Shown here piece after piece: positions 34,114 to 41,791 of a stretch of DNA of 64,000 nucleotides. The stretch is from Nocardioides baculatus. GTDB taxonomy: Bacteria > Actinomycetota > Actinomycetes > Propionibacteriales > Nocardioidaceae. The stretch is from positions 930,001 to 994,000 of the forward strand of contig NZ_JAERSG010000001.1 of the NCBI RefSeq assembly GCF_016735675.1, read 5' to 3'. The position numbers and the translations under genes were made by a program. The first letter of the stretch is position 1; each line of letters opens with the position of its first letter. Below the pieces are notes generated by a model. The model did no database searches and was not told the origin of the DNA. It worked only from the letters and a program-made list of their open reading frames with translations.

Positions 34114-35060
34114 CCGTGACCGCCAGCTCGAACCGGGCCACCCTGCCCATGCTCTTCACCGAGGTCGAGGTGGTCGGCGTCGAGCGCCTGTCGCCGAGCT
34201 TCGTCCGCATCGAGCTCGGCGGTCGCGGACTCGCCGACTACGGCGTCGACGGTCCTCGCTGGGACCAGCGGATCAAGCTGATCTTCCCCGACCCGGTGAC
34301 CGGCGGCATCACGTCGACCGAGGGTGCGGACGCGTCGTGGTGGGGCACCTGGATCGAGCGGTCGGCCGAGGAGCGCGGCCACATGCGGACGTACACGATC
34401 CGCGACGTCCGCGGCTCCGGCGAGCAGACCACCTTCGTCGTCGACATCGTGCTGCACCTCGACGGCGACGCGGTGGGTCCGGGGTCCACGTGGGCGGCCC
34501 GGGCGAGCGTCGGGGACCGGATCGTCCTGACGGGGCCGCGGCGGGGGTTCCACTACGGCGGGATCGAGTTCACGCCCGCGCCGGGTGCCGACCTGCTGCT
34601 GGTGGGCGACGAGACCGCTGTGCCGGCCGTGTGCACCATCCTCGAGCAGCTGCCCGACGACGCGCGCGGAGCGGCCTTCCTCGAGGTGCCGCACGCCGGT
34701 GACATCCAGGACGTACGCCGTCCCGCCGGGGTCTCGGTGACGTGGCTGGCGCGTGAGGGGGCGCCCCTCGGCGTACCGCTCCACGACGCGGTCGTCGCGC
34801 ACCTCGGCATCCCCGGCGCCGAGGTCGAGGTGGCGGCCGAGGAGGTCGACCCCGACCTGTGGGAGACGCCGACCTACTCCTCGTCCGGCGAGGAGGTGCC
34901 CGCGGAGGCCGCTGTCGTCGGCGGTACCTACGCCTGGATCGCGGGGGAGTCGAAGGTCGTGACCGGCTTGCGCCGGCACCTGGTCAACGACCTCGGCTTC
35001 GACCGCCGGCAGGTGGCCTTCATGGGCTACTGGCGCCGCGGGGTCGCGATGAAGTCCTGA
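34110..35060 (+). CDS. Siderophore-interacting protein (FAD ferric reductase, SIP family)
   Basis: 316 residues; ATG overlaps the previous stop (ATGA), completing a five-gene operon. FAD-binding motif RTYTIRD and a C-terminal NAD(P)-binding part (LLLVGDETAVPAV; GYWRRG). It reduces the imported ferric siderophore so that iron is released in the cytoplasm. A strong hairpin terminator follows 4 bp after the stop. Confidence 0.93.
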   Translation: MTVTASSNRATLPMLFTEVEVVGVERLSPSFVRIELGGRGLADYGVDGPRWDQRIKLIFPDPVTGGITSTEGADASWWGTWIERSAEERGHMRTYTIRDVRGSGEQTTFVVDIVLHLDGDAVGPGSTWAARASVGDRIVLTGPRRGFHYGGIEFTPAPGADLLLVGDETAVPAVCTILEQLPDDARGAAFLEVPHAGDIQDVRRPAGVSVTWLAREGAPLGVPLHDAVVAHLGIPGAEVEVAAEEVDPDLWETPTYSSSGEEVPAEAAVVGGTYAWIAGESKVVTGLRRHLVNDLGFDRRQVAFMGYWRRGVAMKS

Positions 35061-35064
35061 CATG

Positions 35065-35097
35065 GCTCGACGCCCGGACGTCGGTCCGGGCGTGAGC
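35065..35097. terminator. Bidirectional hairpin terminator
   Basis: ACGCCCGGAC (35070-35079) and GTCCGGGCGT (35084-35093) pair perfectly, extended by GCTC/GAGC. It separates the siderophore operon from the convergent microprotein gene. Confidence 0.75.
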
Positions 35098-35104
35098 CGC
35101 TGGT

Positions 35105-35197
35105 TCAGCGGCGCTTGGGGGCGCGGGGCGAGTAGCGCACGCGCTCGGCGATGCGGTGGCGGGCGATGAGCTCGATGTCGGTGAGTGAGTCGTACAT
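35105..35197 (-). CDS. 30-residue microprotein
   Basis: The ATG at 35197 is preceded by AGGAAGGAG at a good distance, one of the strongest ribosome-binding sites in the window. The product begins MYDSLTDIELIARHR and ends in a basic RAPKRR tail; its first half is predicted as an amphipathic helix. There is no signal peptide or Cys. It follows the DUF4097 gene by 43 bp on the same strand and ends just before a terminator shared with the siderophore operon, so it looks like the last gene of the regulator-DUF4097 unit. Function unknown. Confidence 0.55.
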   Translation of the reverse strand: MYDSLTDIELIARHRIAERVRYSPRAPKRR

Positions 35198-35240
35198 GGC
35201 CGTGCTCCTTCCTGGGCTGGAGTGGAGAGCTGGGTGCGGA

Positions 35241-36074
35241 TCAGCTCTGGTGGAGGGTGACGTCGCCCGAGGCGGTGGTCGCGCGGACCTCGAGGAAGGG
35301 CTGGCCCTCGGCGGGCTCGCCCGTGGCGGGCAGCGAGGACGACAGGCGGCCGCTCGCGGTGCGGACGTCGGTCCACACCGGCGTACCTCCCGCGACGCCG
35401 ATGCTGACGTCGCCGCTCGCGGTCTTGGCGGTGATCCGGCCTGACGAGGCGCGGCCGATGACGAGGTCGCCCGACCCGGCGGTGAAGACCACGTCGCCGG
35501 CCGCTTCGGCGACGTCGGCGTCTCCCGACCCGGTCTTGACGGCGAGCTCGCCGCCGGCCCGCCCGATCCGGACGTCGCCCGAACCGGTGGTGATGACGAG
35601 GTCGGAGTCGACCCGGTCGATCCGGATGTCGCCCGAGCCGGTCTTCACCCGGGAGTCGCCGGCCAGGTGCTGGGCGACGAGGTCGCCCGACCCGGACTGC
35701 ACGGCGGTGTCGCCGTCGACGACGTCGAGGGTGATGTCGCCCGAGCCGGAGTCGATGCGGGTGTCGGCGAAGCGGCCGTGGGTCACCACGTCGCTGCTGC
35801 CGACCTTGGCGCTGAGGCCGCTCGCGACGGGCACCTCGACCACGATCTCGGCGCGGGCGTCCTTTCCGAAGATCCCGCCGTTGCGGTGCGGGGCGACGAT
35901 CGCGATCCGGTCGCCGAGGTCCCGGACGTCGAACTCCTCGGCCCGCTCGCCGGTGATCCGGATGGTGGTCTGTGCCGTGTCGGTCGCGGTGACGTCGACG
36001 AGGCCGCGGCCGTTCTCGACGTGCAGCACGATCGGCTCGGAGGTGTCGAAGGTGTGGTCGATCTGGTTGCTCAT
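35241..36074 (-). CDS. DUF4097-family beta-repeat protein
   Basis: 277 residues, mostly a right-handed beta-helix of about 20-residue turns each carrying SGSGD or TGSGD (RIDSGSGDITLDVVDGDT and similar, about nine times). No signal peptide or membrane helix, so a cytoplasmic, adhesin-like fold of unknown role. GGAGA precedes the ATG. It follows the ribbon-helix-helix gene by about 100 bp; this pairing is, as I recall, common in Actinobacteria. Confidence 0.88.
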   Translation of the reverse strand: MSNQIDHTFDTSEPIVLHVENGRGLVDVTATDTAQTTIRITGERAEEFDVRDLGDRIAIVAPHRNGGIFGKDARAEIVVEVPVASGLSAKVGSSDVVTHGRFADTRIDSGSGDITLDVVDGDTAVQSGSGDLVAQHLAGDSRVKTGSGDIRIDRVDSDLVITTGSGDVRIGRAGGELAVKTGSGDADVAEAAGDVVFTAGSGDLVIGRASSGRITAKTASGDVSIGVAGGTPVWTDVRTASGRLSSSLPATGEPAEGQPFLEVRATTASGDVTLHQS

Positions 36075-36175
36075 GGTGTCTCCGGTTTCGGGTGTGTTCG
36101 TCCACCGGGCCGGCAGGTGCCGGTCCGCTGGGGGCGGTGTGGTGGGCCGTCAGGCGTGACGGCGTGGGTCGTCGG

Positions 36176-36724
36176 TCAGAGCCAGCCGGTCATCCGGCGG
36201 TTGTTGGTGCCCTTCTTGCGGTTGCCGGCGAACGGGTCGTAGCCCACGAAGGGGACGCTGCTGAGGTCGATGTCGACGTTGATCGCGTGCTCGCTGCTCG
36301 CGCTGCGCACGACGCCGACCAGCCACGTATTGAGGCTCTGCCCGGCGGCGGCGGCCTTCTCCTCGGCCCGAGCCTTGACGGCCTCGGGGATCCGGAGCGT
36401 GACGCGGGCCAGGTCGCCGTCCTCCTCCTCGGGCGGGGCCGGCGGCGCCGGCGGCGGGGGAGGTGCGGGCATCTCGGCCTGCGGGGCGACCTCGACGACG
36501 AAGTCCAGCTCGCGACCGTTGAGGCGTACGTCGACGCTGCCATCGGGCAGCTCGGCGGTGATCTCGGCAGCGGCGTGAGAGATGGCCTCCATCAGGGCCA
36601 GCCGGGCGCTCGGGTCGAGCGCGTAGGCGAGCCGCTCGGCCGCCTGCTTGAGGTCGTCGCTGCCCGCCTCGGCCGCGGCGACGAGGTCGCGGCGCAGGGT
36701 GTCGACGTAGGGGGTGAGGTCCAT
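36176..36724 (-). CDS. Ribbon-helix-helix (CopG/HicB-antitoxin-like) regulator
   Basis: 182 residues from the ATG at 36724; ATG 36730 and GTG 36733 are in-frame alternatives. An N-terminal helical part (1-80) is followed by a short strand region, a run of Pro and Ala (about 95-108), an acidic patch and the DNA-binding segment ARVTLRIPEAVKARAEEKAA with SLNTWLVGVV as second helix (about 115-150). Annotators often call it a HicB antitoxin, but no HicA toxin gene is adjacent. It most likely represses its own operon with the DUF4097 gene through the operator array directly upstream. Confidence 0.8.
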   Translation of the reverse strand: MDLTPYVDTLRRDLVAAAEAGSDDLKQAAERLAYALDPSARLALMEAISHAAAEITAELPDGSVDVRLNGRELDFVVEVAPQAEMPAPPPPPAPPAPPEEEDGDLARVTLRIPEAVKARAEEKAAAAGQSLNTWLVGVVRSASSEHAINVDIDLSSVPFVGYDPFAGNRKKGTNNRRMTGWL

Positions 36725-36735
36725 GTGCATCACTC

Positions 36736-36808
36736 TGACATCACTGTGACGTCATGTCAACACCAAAGTGATGTCACATGACGTCAGGTGTGACGTCCGG
36801 TGATGTCA
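36736..36808. promoter_or_regulatory. Array of six TGAYRTCA boxes, helically phased operators
   Basis: TGACATCA 36736, TGACGTCA 36747, TGATGTCA 36769, TGACGTCA 36779, TGACGTCC 36791 and TGATGTCA 36801, plus a half box TGTCA at 36755. Start-to-start spacings are 11, 22, 10, 12 and 10 bp, close to whole helical turns. The array begins a few bases upstream of the regulator gene. Repeated short palindromes at one-turn spacing are what cooperative ribbon-helix-helix dimers bind. Confidence 0.75.
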
Positions 36809-36821
36809 TCCGCTCCATCGT

Positions 36822-36843
36822 GATCCCCGGATGACCGGGGATC
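36822..36843. repeat. Hairpin of the CCCCGG-N4-CCGGGG family
   Basis: GATCCCCGG (36822-36830) pairs with CCGGGGATC (36835-36843) around ATGA. Same core as the two hairpins at 27991-28073. Confidence 0.65.
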
Positions 36844-36884
36844 GCTGAACATGTCGGCCCGTGCGCGGGCCGACATGTTCAGCG
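36843..36884. terminator. 19-bp perfect hairpin terminator downstream of the EtfD-like gene
   Basis: CGCTGAACATGTCGGCCCG (36843-36861) pairs with 36866-36884 around a TGCG loop. It lies 14 bp beyond the stop of the minus-strand gene that ends at 36898. No U-tract, but very stable. Confidence 0.75.
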
Positions 36885-36897
36885 AGAGCCTGACAAG

Positions 36898-39800
36898 TCA
36901 GAGGTCGAAGAGGGAGCCCGAACCACTGATGTCGGCGTCCGTACGCGGCGTGTGCCCGGTGCCGTCCGCTGCGGGCTTGGCGGGCTCCTCCTCGGTCGGC
37001 TTCGCGTCGGTCGTCTCGTCGTCCTCGTCGGCGTCCGGGACGTCGTCCCCAGCGGCCCGGTCGTCGTCGGAGTCGAGGATCGTGTCCGGGTCCTCGACCT
37101 GGGCCTCCGACTCGGGGGCTGCCTCGTCCACCGCTGTTGCCGGTGCCTCGGGCTCGGGCGACTCGTCCGAGGCAGGTGCCTCGTGGGGGCCGGCGAAGAG
37201 CGCGGCGCGACTCAGGTCGGCCCCGCTCGGCGGCGCACTCGGAGCTGCGGCCGGCTCCTCGCTGGGCGTTGAGTCGCTGGGAGACTCAACCTCCTCCGGC
37301 GCCTCGGGCTCGGGCTTGCTGGGCGTTGAGTCGCTGGGAGACTCAACCTCTTCTGGCGCCTCGGGCTCGGGCTTGCTGGGCGTTGAGTCGCTGGGAGACT
37401 CAACCTCTTCCGGCGCCTCCGCCTGGGGCTTGCTAGGCGTTGAGTCGCTGGGAGACTCAACGGCCACTGGGGCCTCGATGTCGAACAGCGAACCGACGCT
37501 CGTCAGGTCCACGTCCGTCGCCGGCGTCGACGTCGTACGGCTCGGGGCGGGCGCATCCGCCTCGTCTGCGACATCACTCGTCGCGGCCTCGGCGTCCTTC
37601 CCGGCGTCGTCCTCGGCGGTCTCGGCGACAGCTGAGTCGCTGGGAGACTCAACGTCCACTGCGGGCTCGGACTGCTCCGGCGCGGCTGCCGCTGCGGCGG
37701 GCTCGGGCGCCTCGATGTCGAACAGCGATCCGCTGCCCAGGTCGGCCTGTGGCGCCGGTGCGGGCTGCTCGCTGGGGGTTGAGTCGCTGGGAGACTCAAC
37801 GTCCACCGAGGGCTCGGGCTCGGGCGCCGGCTCCGCCGCGGCGGTTGGCGTCTCGGTCGGCTCGGGAGCGGCGATGTCGAAGAGCGATCCGCCGGTGCCC
37901 AGGTCGGTCGCGGTGGGCTCCTCGGGCGCGGCGGGTGCCTCGGCCTGCGGCGACTCGGCCTGCGGCGACTCGGCCTGCGGCGACTCGGCCTCCGCGGCGG
38001 GCGCCGGGTCCGGCTCGGGCTCCGGGCTTCCGACGTCGAAGAGGGATCCGCCACTGCCCAGGTCCGCGGTCGCAGCAGGCTTCTCCTCCGCTGCCGGCTC
38101 CTCGGGAGCCTTGTCCTCCGGTGCCTCGGCGGCGGGCGCGCCCTCCGACTCGGAGCCGCCGAGGTCGAAGAGTGACCCGCCGGGGTCGGCGGGCGCAGAT
38201 GCGGGCTCGGCGTCGGGAGCGGGCGTGTCGAAGAGCGACGTGCCGCCGGACGCCTTCGCGGCGGGCCCGGCGTCGGCGGTCTCGGTGACCGTGTCCTCGG
38301 TGACCGTGACGTCCCCGGCCTCGGGCTCGTCCTTGGTGGCCACGTCACCCGAGGAGGCAGCAGCGGCGGCAGGAGCGGCGGCAGGAGCGGCGGCGGCCGC
38401 AGCGGGAGCGGCGGAGGGGGCGGCCTTGGTCGCCTGCTCACCCTTGACGGACGCGAGCAGCATCTGCGCGACGTCGAGGACCTCGACCTCCTCGCGCGCC
38501 TCGCCGGAAGCCTGCTGCGAGGTCAGCCCGTCCGACAGCATCACGCGGCAGAACGGGCAACCGACGGCGATCTGGTCGGCACCGGTGCCGACGGCCTCGC
38601 GGGTGCGGTTCATGTTGATCCGCTCGCCGAGGTTCTCCTCCATCCACATCCGGGCACCGCCGGCGCCGCAGCAGAAGGACCGCTCGGAGTTGCGCTCCAT
38701 CTCGACGAACTCGGCGCCGGGCAGGATCTCGAGCAGCTCACGCGGCGGCGAGTAGACCTGGTTGTGGCGGCCGAGGTAGCAGGGATCGTGGTAGGTGATC
38801 GAGCGCTTCGCGGCACCCGCGCCGTCCTTGACCGGGGTCAGCTTGCCCTCGCGCACGAGGCGGTTGAGCAGCTGGGTGTGGTGCACGACCTCGAGCTCGA
38901 TGCCGAAGTCCTTGTACTCGTTCTTCAGCGTGTTGAAGCAGTGGGCGCAGGTCGAGACGACCTTCTTGACCTTGTACTCCTTGAAGGTCTCGACGTTCTG
39001 CTGCGCGAGGCCCTGGAAGACGAACTCGTTGCCGGCGCGGCGCGCCGGGTCACCGGTGCAGGTCTCGCCGTTGCCGAGCACGCCGAAGGAGATGCCTGCC
39101 ATGTCGAGCAGCTCGGCGACCGCGCGGGTCGTCTTCTTCGCGCGGTCCTCGTACGCCCCCGCGCACCCGACCCAGAACAGCCAGTCGACCGACTCGAGGG
39201 ACTCCAGGTCCTCCCCGACCACCGGCACGTCGAACTCGAGGCCCTTGGCCCAGTCCATGCGCGCCGAGGCGGACATGTTCCACGGGTTGCCCTTGTTCTC
39301 CAGGCCCTTGAAGAGCTGGTTGAGCTCGGCGGGGAAGTTCGACTCCACGAGCAGCTGGTAGCGCCGCATGTCCATGATGTGGTCGACGTGCTCGATGTCG
39401 ACGGGGCACTGCTGGACGCAGGCGCCGCACGACGTACAGCTCCAGAGGACGTCCTCGTCGATGACGAAGTCGCCGTCGGCCGGGTTGTAGAAGTAGTCGA
39501 GGACGTCGGTGCCGCTGCCGGCCGACTCGCCCTTCGTGCCGGAGCCGACCAGGGCACGGTCGGCGTGCCCCTCGACCCCGTCGTGCTTGGCGTACGCGTG
39601 GTCGCGCAGCGCGGTGATCAGCAGCTTGGGCGACAGGGGCTTCTCGGTGTTCCAGGCCGGGCACTGCGACTGGCAGCGACCGCACTCGGTGCACGTCGTG
39701 AAGTCGAGGATGCCCTTCCACGAGAAGTCCTCGGCCCTGCCGACGCCGAGCACCGAGTCCTCGTCGAGGTCGTCGATGTCGTCGAGGGTGACCGGCTTGC

Positions 39801-40596
39801 CGGCAGAGGTCAGCGGCTTCATCGCGCCGAGGGCGGTGCTGCCGTCGGCCTCGCGCTTGAAGTAGATGTTGAACCACGCGGTGAAGCGGTGCCACGCGAT
39901 GCCCATGGTGATGTTGCGGGCGATCACCATCAGCCAGATCATCGCGAGCGCGATCTTGAAGGCCGCGATGGCGTAGATGACGTTCTCGAGCGTGCCGGGG
40001 TCGTTGGAGTAGAACGCGTCGCCGATCCACGACGCGATCGGGTAGTGCGAGCGCCCGGCGTCCTCGTCGAGCTTCCACTCCGCGGCACGCACGAACAGGA
40101 TCGCGCCACCCTCGAGGAGGGCGAGCGCCTCGACGAAGTAGGCCTGCCAGAAGGTCGAGCCGAAGAACCGGCTCCTGCGGCCCTCGGACCGCGGGTGGTG
40201 CTTCTGGCGGTAGACGATCAGGTAGACGATGCCGACGGTGCTGAGCAGCCCGATGAGCTCGCTGAACCACTCGTAGGGGTACCAGTGGCCGATGAGCGGC
40301 CACGCGAACGACGGCGAGAACAGCTGGAAGTAGGCCGCCAGCACCGCCGTCGAGAGGAACAGGAACGCCGCGTAGACGAACCAGTGCATGATGCCGACCC
40401 AGTGCCACTGGAGCATCCGGGTGTGGAGGAACGTCTCCTTGAGCATCGTCAGTGCGCGACCCGACGGGTTCTCGCTGCGGCTCGCATCGGCCTGCCCGCT
40501 GCGGATCACGCCCAGCATGCGGCGTACGGCCGGGACCAGCATGGCCACTGCCGCGACGGTCAGGGCGAACGAGACGACGATCGCGAACATCTGCAT
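36898..40596 (-). CDS. etfD: EtfD-like membrane Fe-S oxidoreductase with a long repetitive C-terminal tail
   Basis: 1232 residues. N-terminal membrane part with about six helices (1-230, NarI-like), two 4Fe-4S motifs (C302-C305-C308-C312 and C387-C390-C393-C397) and two CCG domains (STCAHCFNTLKNEY; SFCCGAGGARMWME; GCPFCRVML) to about residue 715, as in heterodisulfide-reductase-type subunits and mycobacterial Rv0338c/EtfD, which moves electrons from the electron-transfer flavoprotein to menaquinone during fatty-acid oxidation. The last 510 residues are acidic, low-complexity and disordered, with seven SLFD motifs and six palindrome-encoded VESPSDST-type units. Mycobacterial relatives are about 880 residues long. 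GAGGAG precedes the ATG. Confidence 0.85.
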   Translation of the reverse strand: MQMFAIVVSFALTVAAVAMLVPAVRRMLGVIRSGQADASRSENPSGRALTMLKETFLHTRMLQWHWVGIMHWFVYAAFLFLSTAVLAAYFQLFSPSFAWPLIGHWYPYEWFSELIGLLSTVGIVYLIVYRQKHHPRSEGRRSRFFGSTFWQAYFVEALALLEGGAILFVRAAEWKLDEDAGRSHYPIASWIGDAFYSNDPGTLENVIYAIAAFKIALAMIWLMVIARNITMGIAWHRFTAWFNIYFKREADGSTALGAMKPLTSAGKPVTLDDIDDLDEDSVLGVGRAEDFSWKGILDFTTCTECGRCQSQCPAWNTEKPLSPKLLITALRDHAYAKHDGVEGHADRALVGSGTKGESAGSGTDVLDYFYNPADGDFVIDEDVLWSCTSCGACVQQCPVDIEHVDHIMDMRRYQLLVESNFPAELNQLFKGLENKGNPWNMSASARMDWAKGLEFDVPVVGEDLESLESVDWLFWVGCAGAYEDRAKKTTRAVAELLDMAGISFGVLGNGETCTGDPARRAGNEFVFQGLAQQNVETFKEYKVKKVVSTCAHCFNTLKNEYKDFGIELEVVHHTQLLNRLVREGKLTPVKDGAGAAKRSITYHDPCYLGRHNQVYSPPRELLEILPGAEFVEMERNSERSFCCGAGGARMWMEENLGERINMNRTREAVGTGADQIAVGCPFCRVMLSDGLTSQQASGEAREEVEVLDVAQMLLASVKGEQATKAAPSAAPAAAAAAPAAAPAAAAASSGDVATKDEPEAGDVTVTEDTVTETADAGPAAKASGGTSLFDTPAPDAEPASAPADPGGSLFDLGGSESEGAPAAEAPEDKAPEEPAAEEKPAATADLGSGGSLFDVGSPEPEPDPAPAAEAESPQAESPQAESPQAEAPAAPEEPTATDLGTGGSLFDIAAPEPTETPTAAAEPAPEPEPSVDVESPSDSTPSEQPAPAPQADLGSGSLFDIEAPEPAAAAAAPEQSEPAVDVESPSDSAVAETAEDDAGKDAEAATSDVADEADAPAPSRTTSTPATDVDLTSVGSLFDIEAPVAVESPSDSTPSKPQAEAPEEVESPSDSTPSKPEPEAPEEVESPSDSTPSKPEPEAPEEVESPSDSTPSEEPAAAPSAPPSGADLSRAALFAGPHEAPASDESPEPEAPATAVDEAAPESEAQVEDPDTILDSDDDRAAGDDVPDADEDDETTDAKPTEEEPAKPAADGTGHTPRTDADISGSGSLFDL
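37268..37800. repeat. Six copies of a 23-bp palindrome inside the coding tail of the EtfD-like gene
   Basis: GTTGAGTC, a seven-base loop and GACTCAAC occur at 37268-37290, 37325-37347, 37382-37404, 37439-37461, 37631-37653 (one change) and 37778-37800. All are in the same frame and orientation, encoding VESPSDST (once AESPSDSA-like at the variant end). Outside these, a 15-bp unit encoding ESPQA is repeated three times near 37940-37990. Confidence 0.9.
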
Positions 40597-40685
40597 GAAG
40601 GTCTGCTCCTCGGATCGGGCGTACTGAGCCGGAGCATATGGCCGTCGGACACAGGGACGGCAGGGCTCCCACGAGTGAGAAGAAT

Positions 40686-40701
40686 CCTACCCGCAGGTAA
40701 C
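40686..40701. promoter_or_regulatory. Candidate operator upstream of the EtfD-like gene
   Basis: CCTACCCGCAGGTAAC has inverted TACC/GGTA arms. I recall TTACC-N4-GGTAA-like sites upstream of lipid-metabolism genes in Actinobacteria, which fits the role of EtfD, but this is not verified. It is about 90 bp upstream of the start. Confidence 0.35.
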
Positions 40702-40724
40702 TTCGATCGGGAGGGCGGTCGCGC

Positions 40725-41024
40725 TCAGTTCACGATCGCGACGTTCTCGACCTCGATCTCGCGCGCGTCCTCGCGATAGGTCGCGAGCTTGGCCTTCACC
40801 TGGTCGAGCGCCTCGGTCAGCTTCTCGACGCCGTCGCGGAGCTTCTGCTGGTAGGCCACGTGGGCCGCGTGCGAGTCGCTCGTCTCGTCCCACCCCGGCG
40901 TGAGCGTCTCGACCTGCTCGAGCAGCTCGGTGATCTGCGTCGTGATCGTCGTCGTCGCGTCGGCCAGGGCGGTCTCCATCGTCGACAGCGACCCCTGGTG
41001 CACGACGAGTCCGCGCTCGCTCAC
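40725..41024 (-). CDS. WXG100-like small helical protein
   Basis: 99 residues, almost entirely helical in two parts around a turn at GWDETS (about residue 45), the size and layout of ESAT-6/WXG100 proteins, although the turn lacks the Gly of WxG. The GTG start overlaps the stop of the preceding gene (GTGA), so the two products probably form a heterodimer. The C-terminal half has a heptad-like pattern (KLRDGVEKLTEALDQVKAKL). Such proteins are exported by type VII secretion or serve as its adaptors. No secretion machinery gene is in the window. Confidence 0.7.
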   Translation of the reverse strand: MSERGLVVHQGSLSTMETALADATTTITTQITELLEQVETLTPGWDETSDSHAAHVAYQQKLRDGVEKLTEALDQVKAKLATYREDAREIEVENVAIVN

Positions 41025-41338
41025 TGGGCACCCCCGAGCCGGTCGGCGAGCTGCCCCGCGCGCTGCGCCTGCGCGACGTCGTTGGTCTGGTGCTCCTGGG
41101 CGACGTACATCAGGTTCTGCGCGTAGCCCTCGAGGATCGGGCCCAGCGTGACGGCGACGTCGAACCACTCGTTGATCGCTTCGCCGAAGCCGGCGGCCGC
41201 CTGGCCCTTGAAGCCCGAGCCGGCCTCGGTCTCGATGGTCGCGCCGAGGTCGCTCAGCGTCGTCTGCAGCGGCTCGATCGCCTCGGCGACCGCCTGCGCA
41301 GCGGCCTGCATCTCGGCGTAGACAAGTCCGACGGCCAC
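41021..41338 (-). CDS. WXG100-like small helical protein, partner of the next gene
   Basis: 105 residues from a GTG behind GAGAGGGGG. Two helices around GSGFKGQAAAGFGEAI, where FKG takes the place of WxG. Overlap with the following gene (GTGA) indicates a pair like EsxA/EsxB. Divergent from the WXG100-toxin operon on the other strand across a 128-bp shared promoter region (41339-41466), so both units are probably used together. Confidence 0.7.
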   Translation of the reverse strand: MAVGLVYAEMQAAAQAVAEAIEPLQTTLSDLGATIETEAGSGFKGQAAAGFGEAINEWFDVAVTLGPILEGYAQNLMYVAQEHQTNDVAQAQRAGQLADRLGGAQ

Positions 41339-41466
41339 GGCCGCCCCCTCTCAACGATGTCTCGGGTGGTGCGGGTGTCCTACCCGCGTCGACCCATCTT
41401 CACACCCGCCGTGGGTGCGCGAGATCGTTCGGTTTGAGGCGCACCGTCACGGGGAATCGAGGAGCC

Positions 41467-41790
41467 ATGCCGTCCTACGACTACGAAGTCGACCTCGAGA
41501 GCATGGGCAAGGCCGCCCAGGGGCTCAACGAGACCCTCCAGCTCTTCAAGGACAAGGACGTCGAGGACCTGGTGCCGTCCAAGGGCGACGTCGGCAACGA
41601 CGTGGTCTGGGACGCGCTCGACGAGTTCAAGGGTCGCTGGGAGGAAGGCGTCAACAACCTCTGCCAGGACGTCGAGGAGATGGCCGGCCGGCTCGGCAAG
41701 ATCGCGATGAACTACTTCGAGACCGACAAGGCCGGCTACGACTCCCTCTCCGCGCTCAAGGGCACGATCGCCGCGATCAAGGTGATGTGA
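41467..41790 (+). CDS. WXG100-family protein with YxxxD export-like motif
   Basis: 107 residues. Helices flank a turn with W48 and W58 (VVWDALDEFKGRWEEGVNNL), and Y83-FET-D87 fits the YxxxD/E type VII secretion signal after the second helix. GGAG lies unusually close to the ATG. The toxin-like gene begins 1 bp after its stop, so it is the likely chaperone or co-secreted partner of that protein. Confidence 0.75.
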   Translation: MPSYDYEVDLESMGKAAQGLNETLQLFKDKDVEDLVPSKGDVGNDVVWDALDEFKGRWEEGVNNLCQDVEEMAGRLGKIAMNYFETDKAGYDSLSALKGTIAAIKVM

Positions 41791-41791
41791 C

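Noticed and set aside
36176..36724. HicAB toxin-antitoxin module
   Set aside because: The regulator has a ribbon-helix-helix end like HicB antitoxins, but neither neighbour is a small HicA-type RNA-binding toxin.
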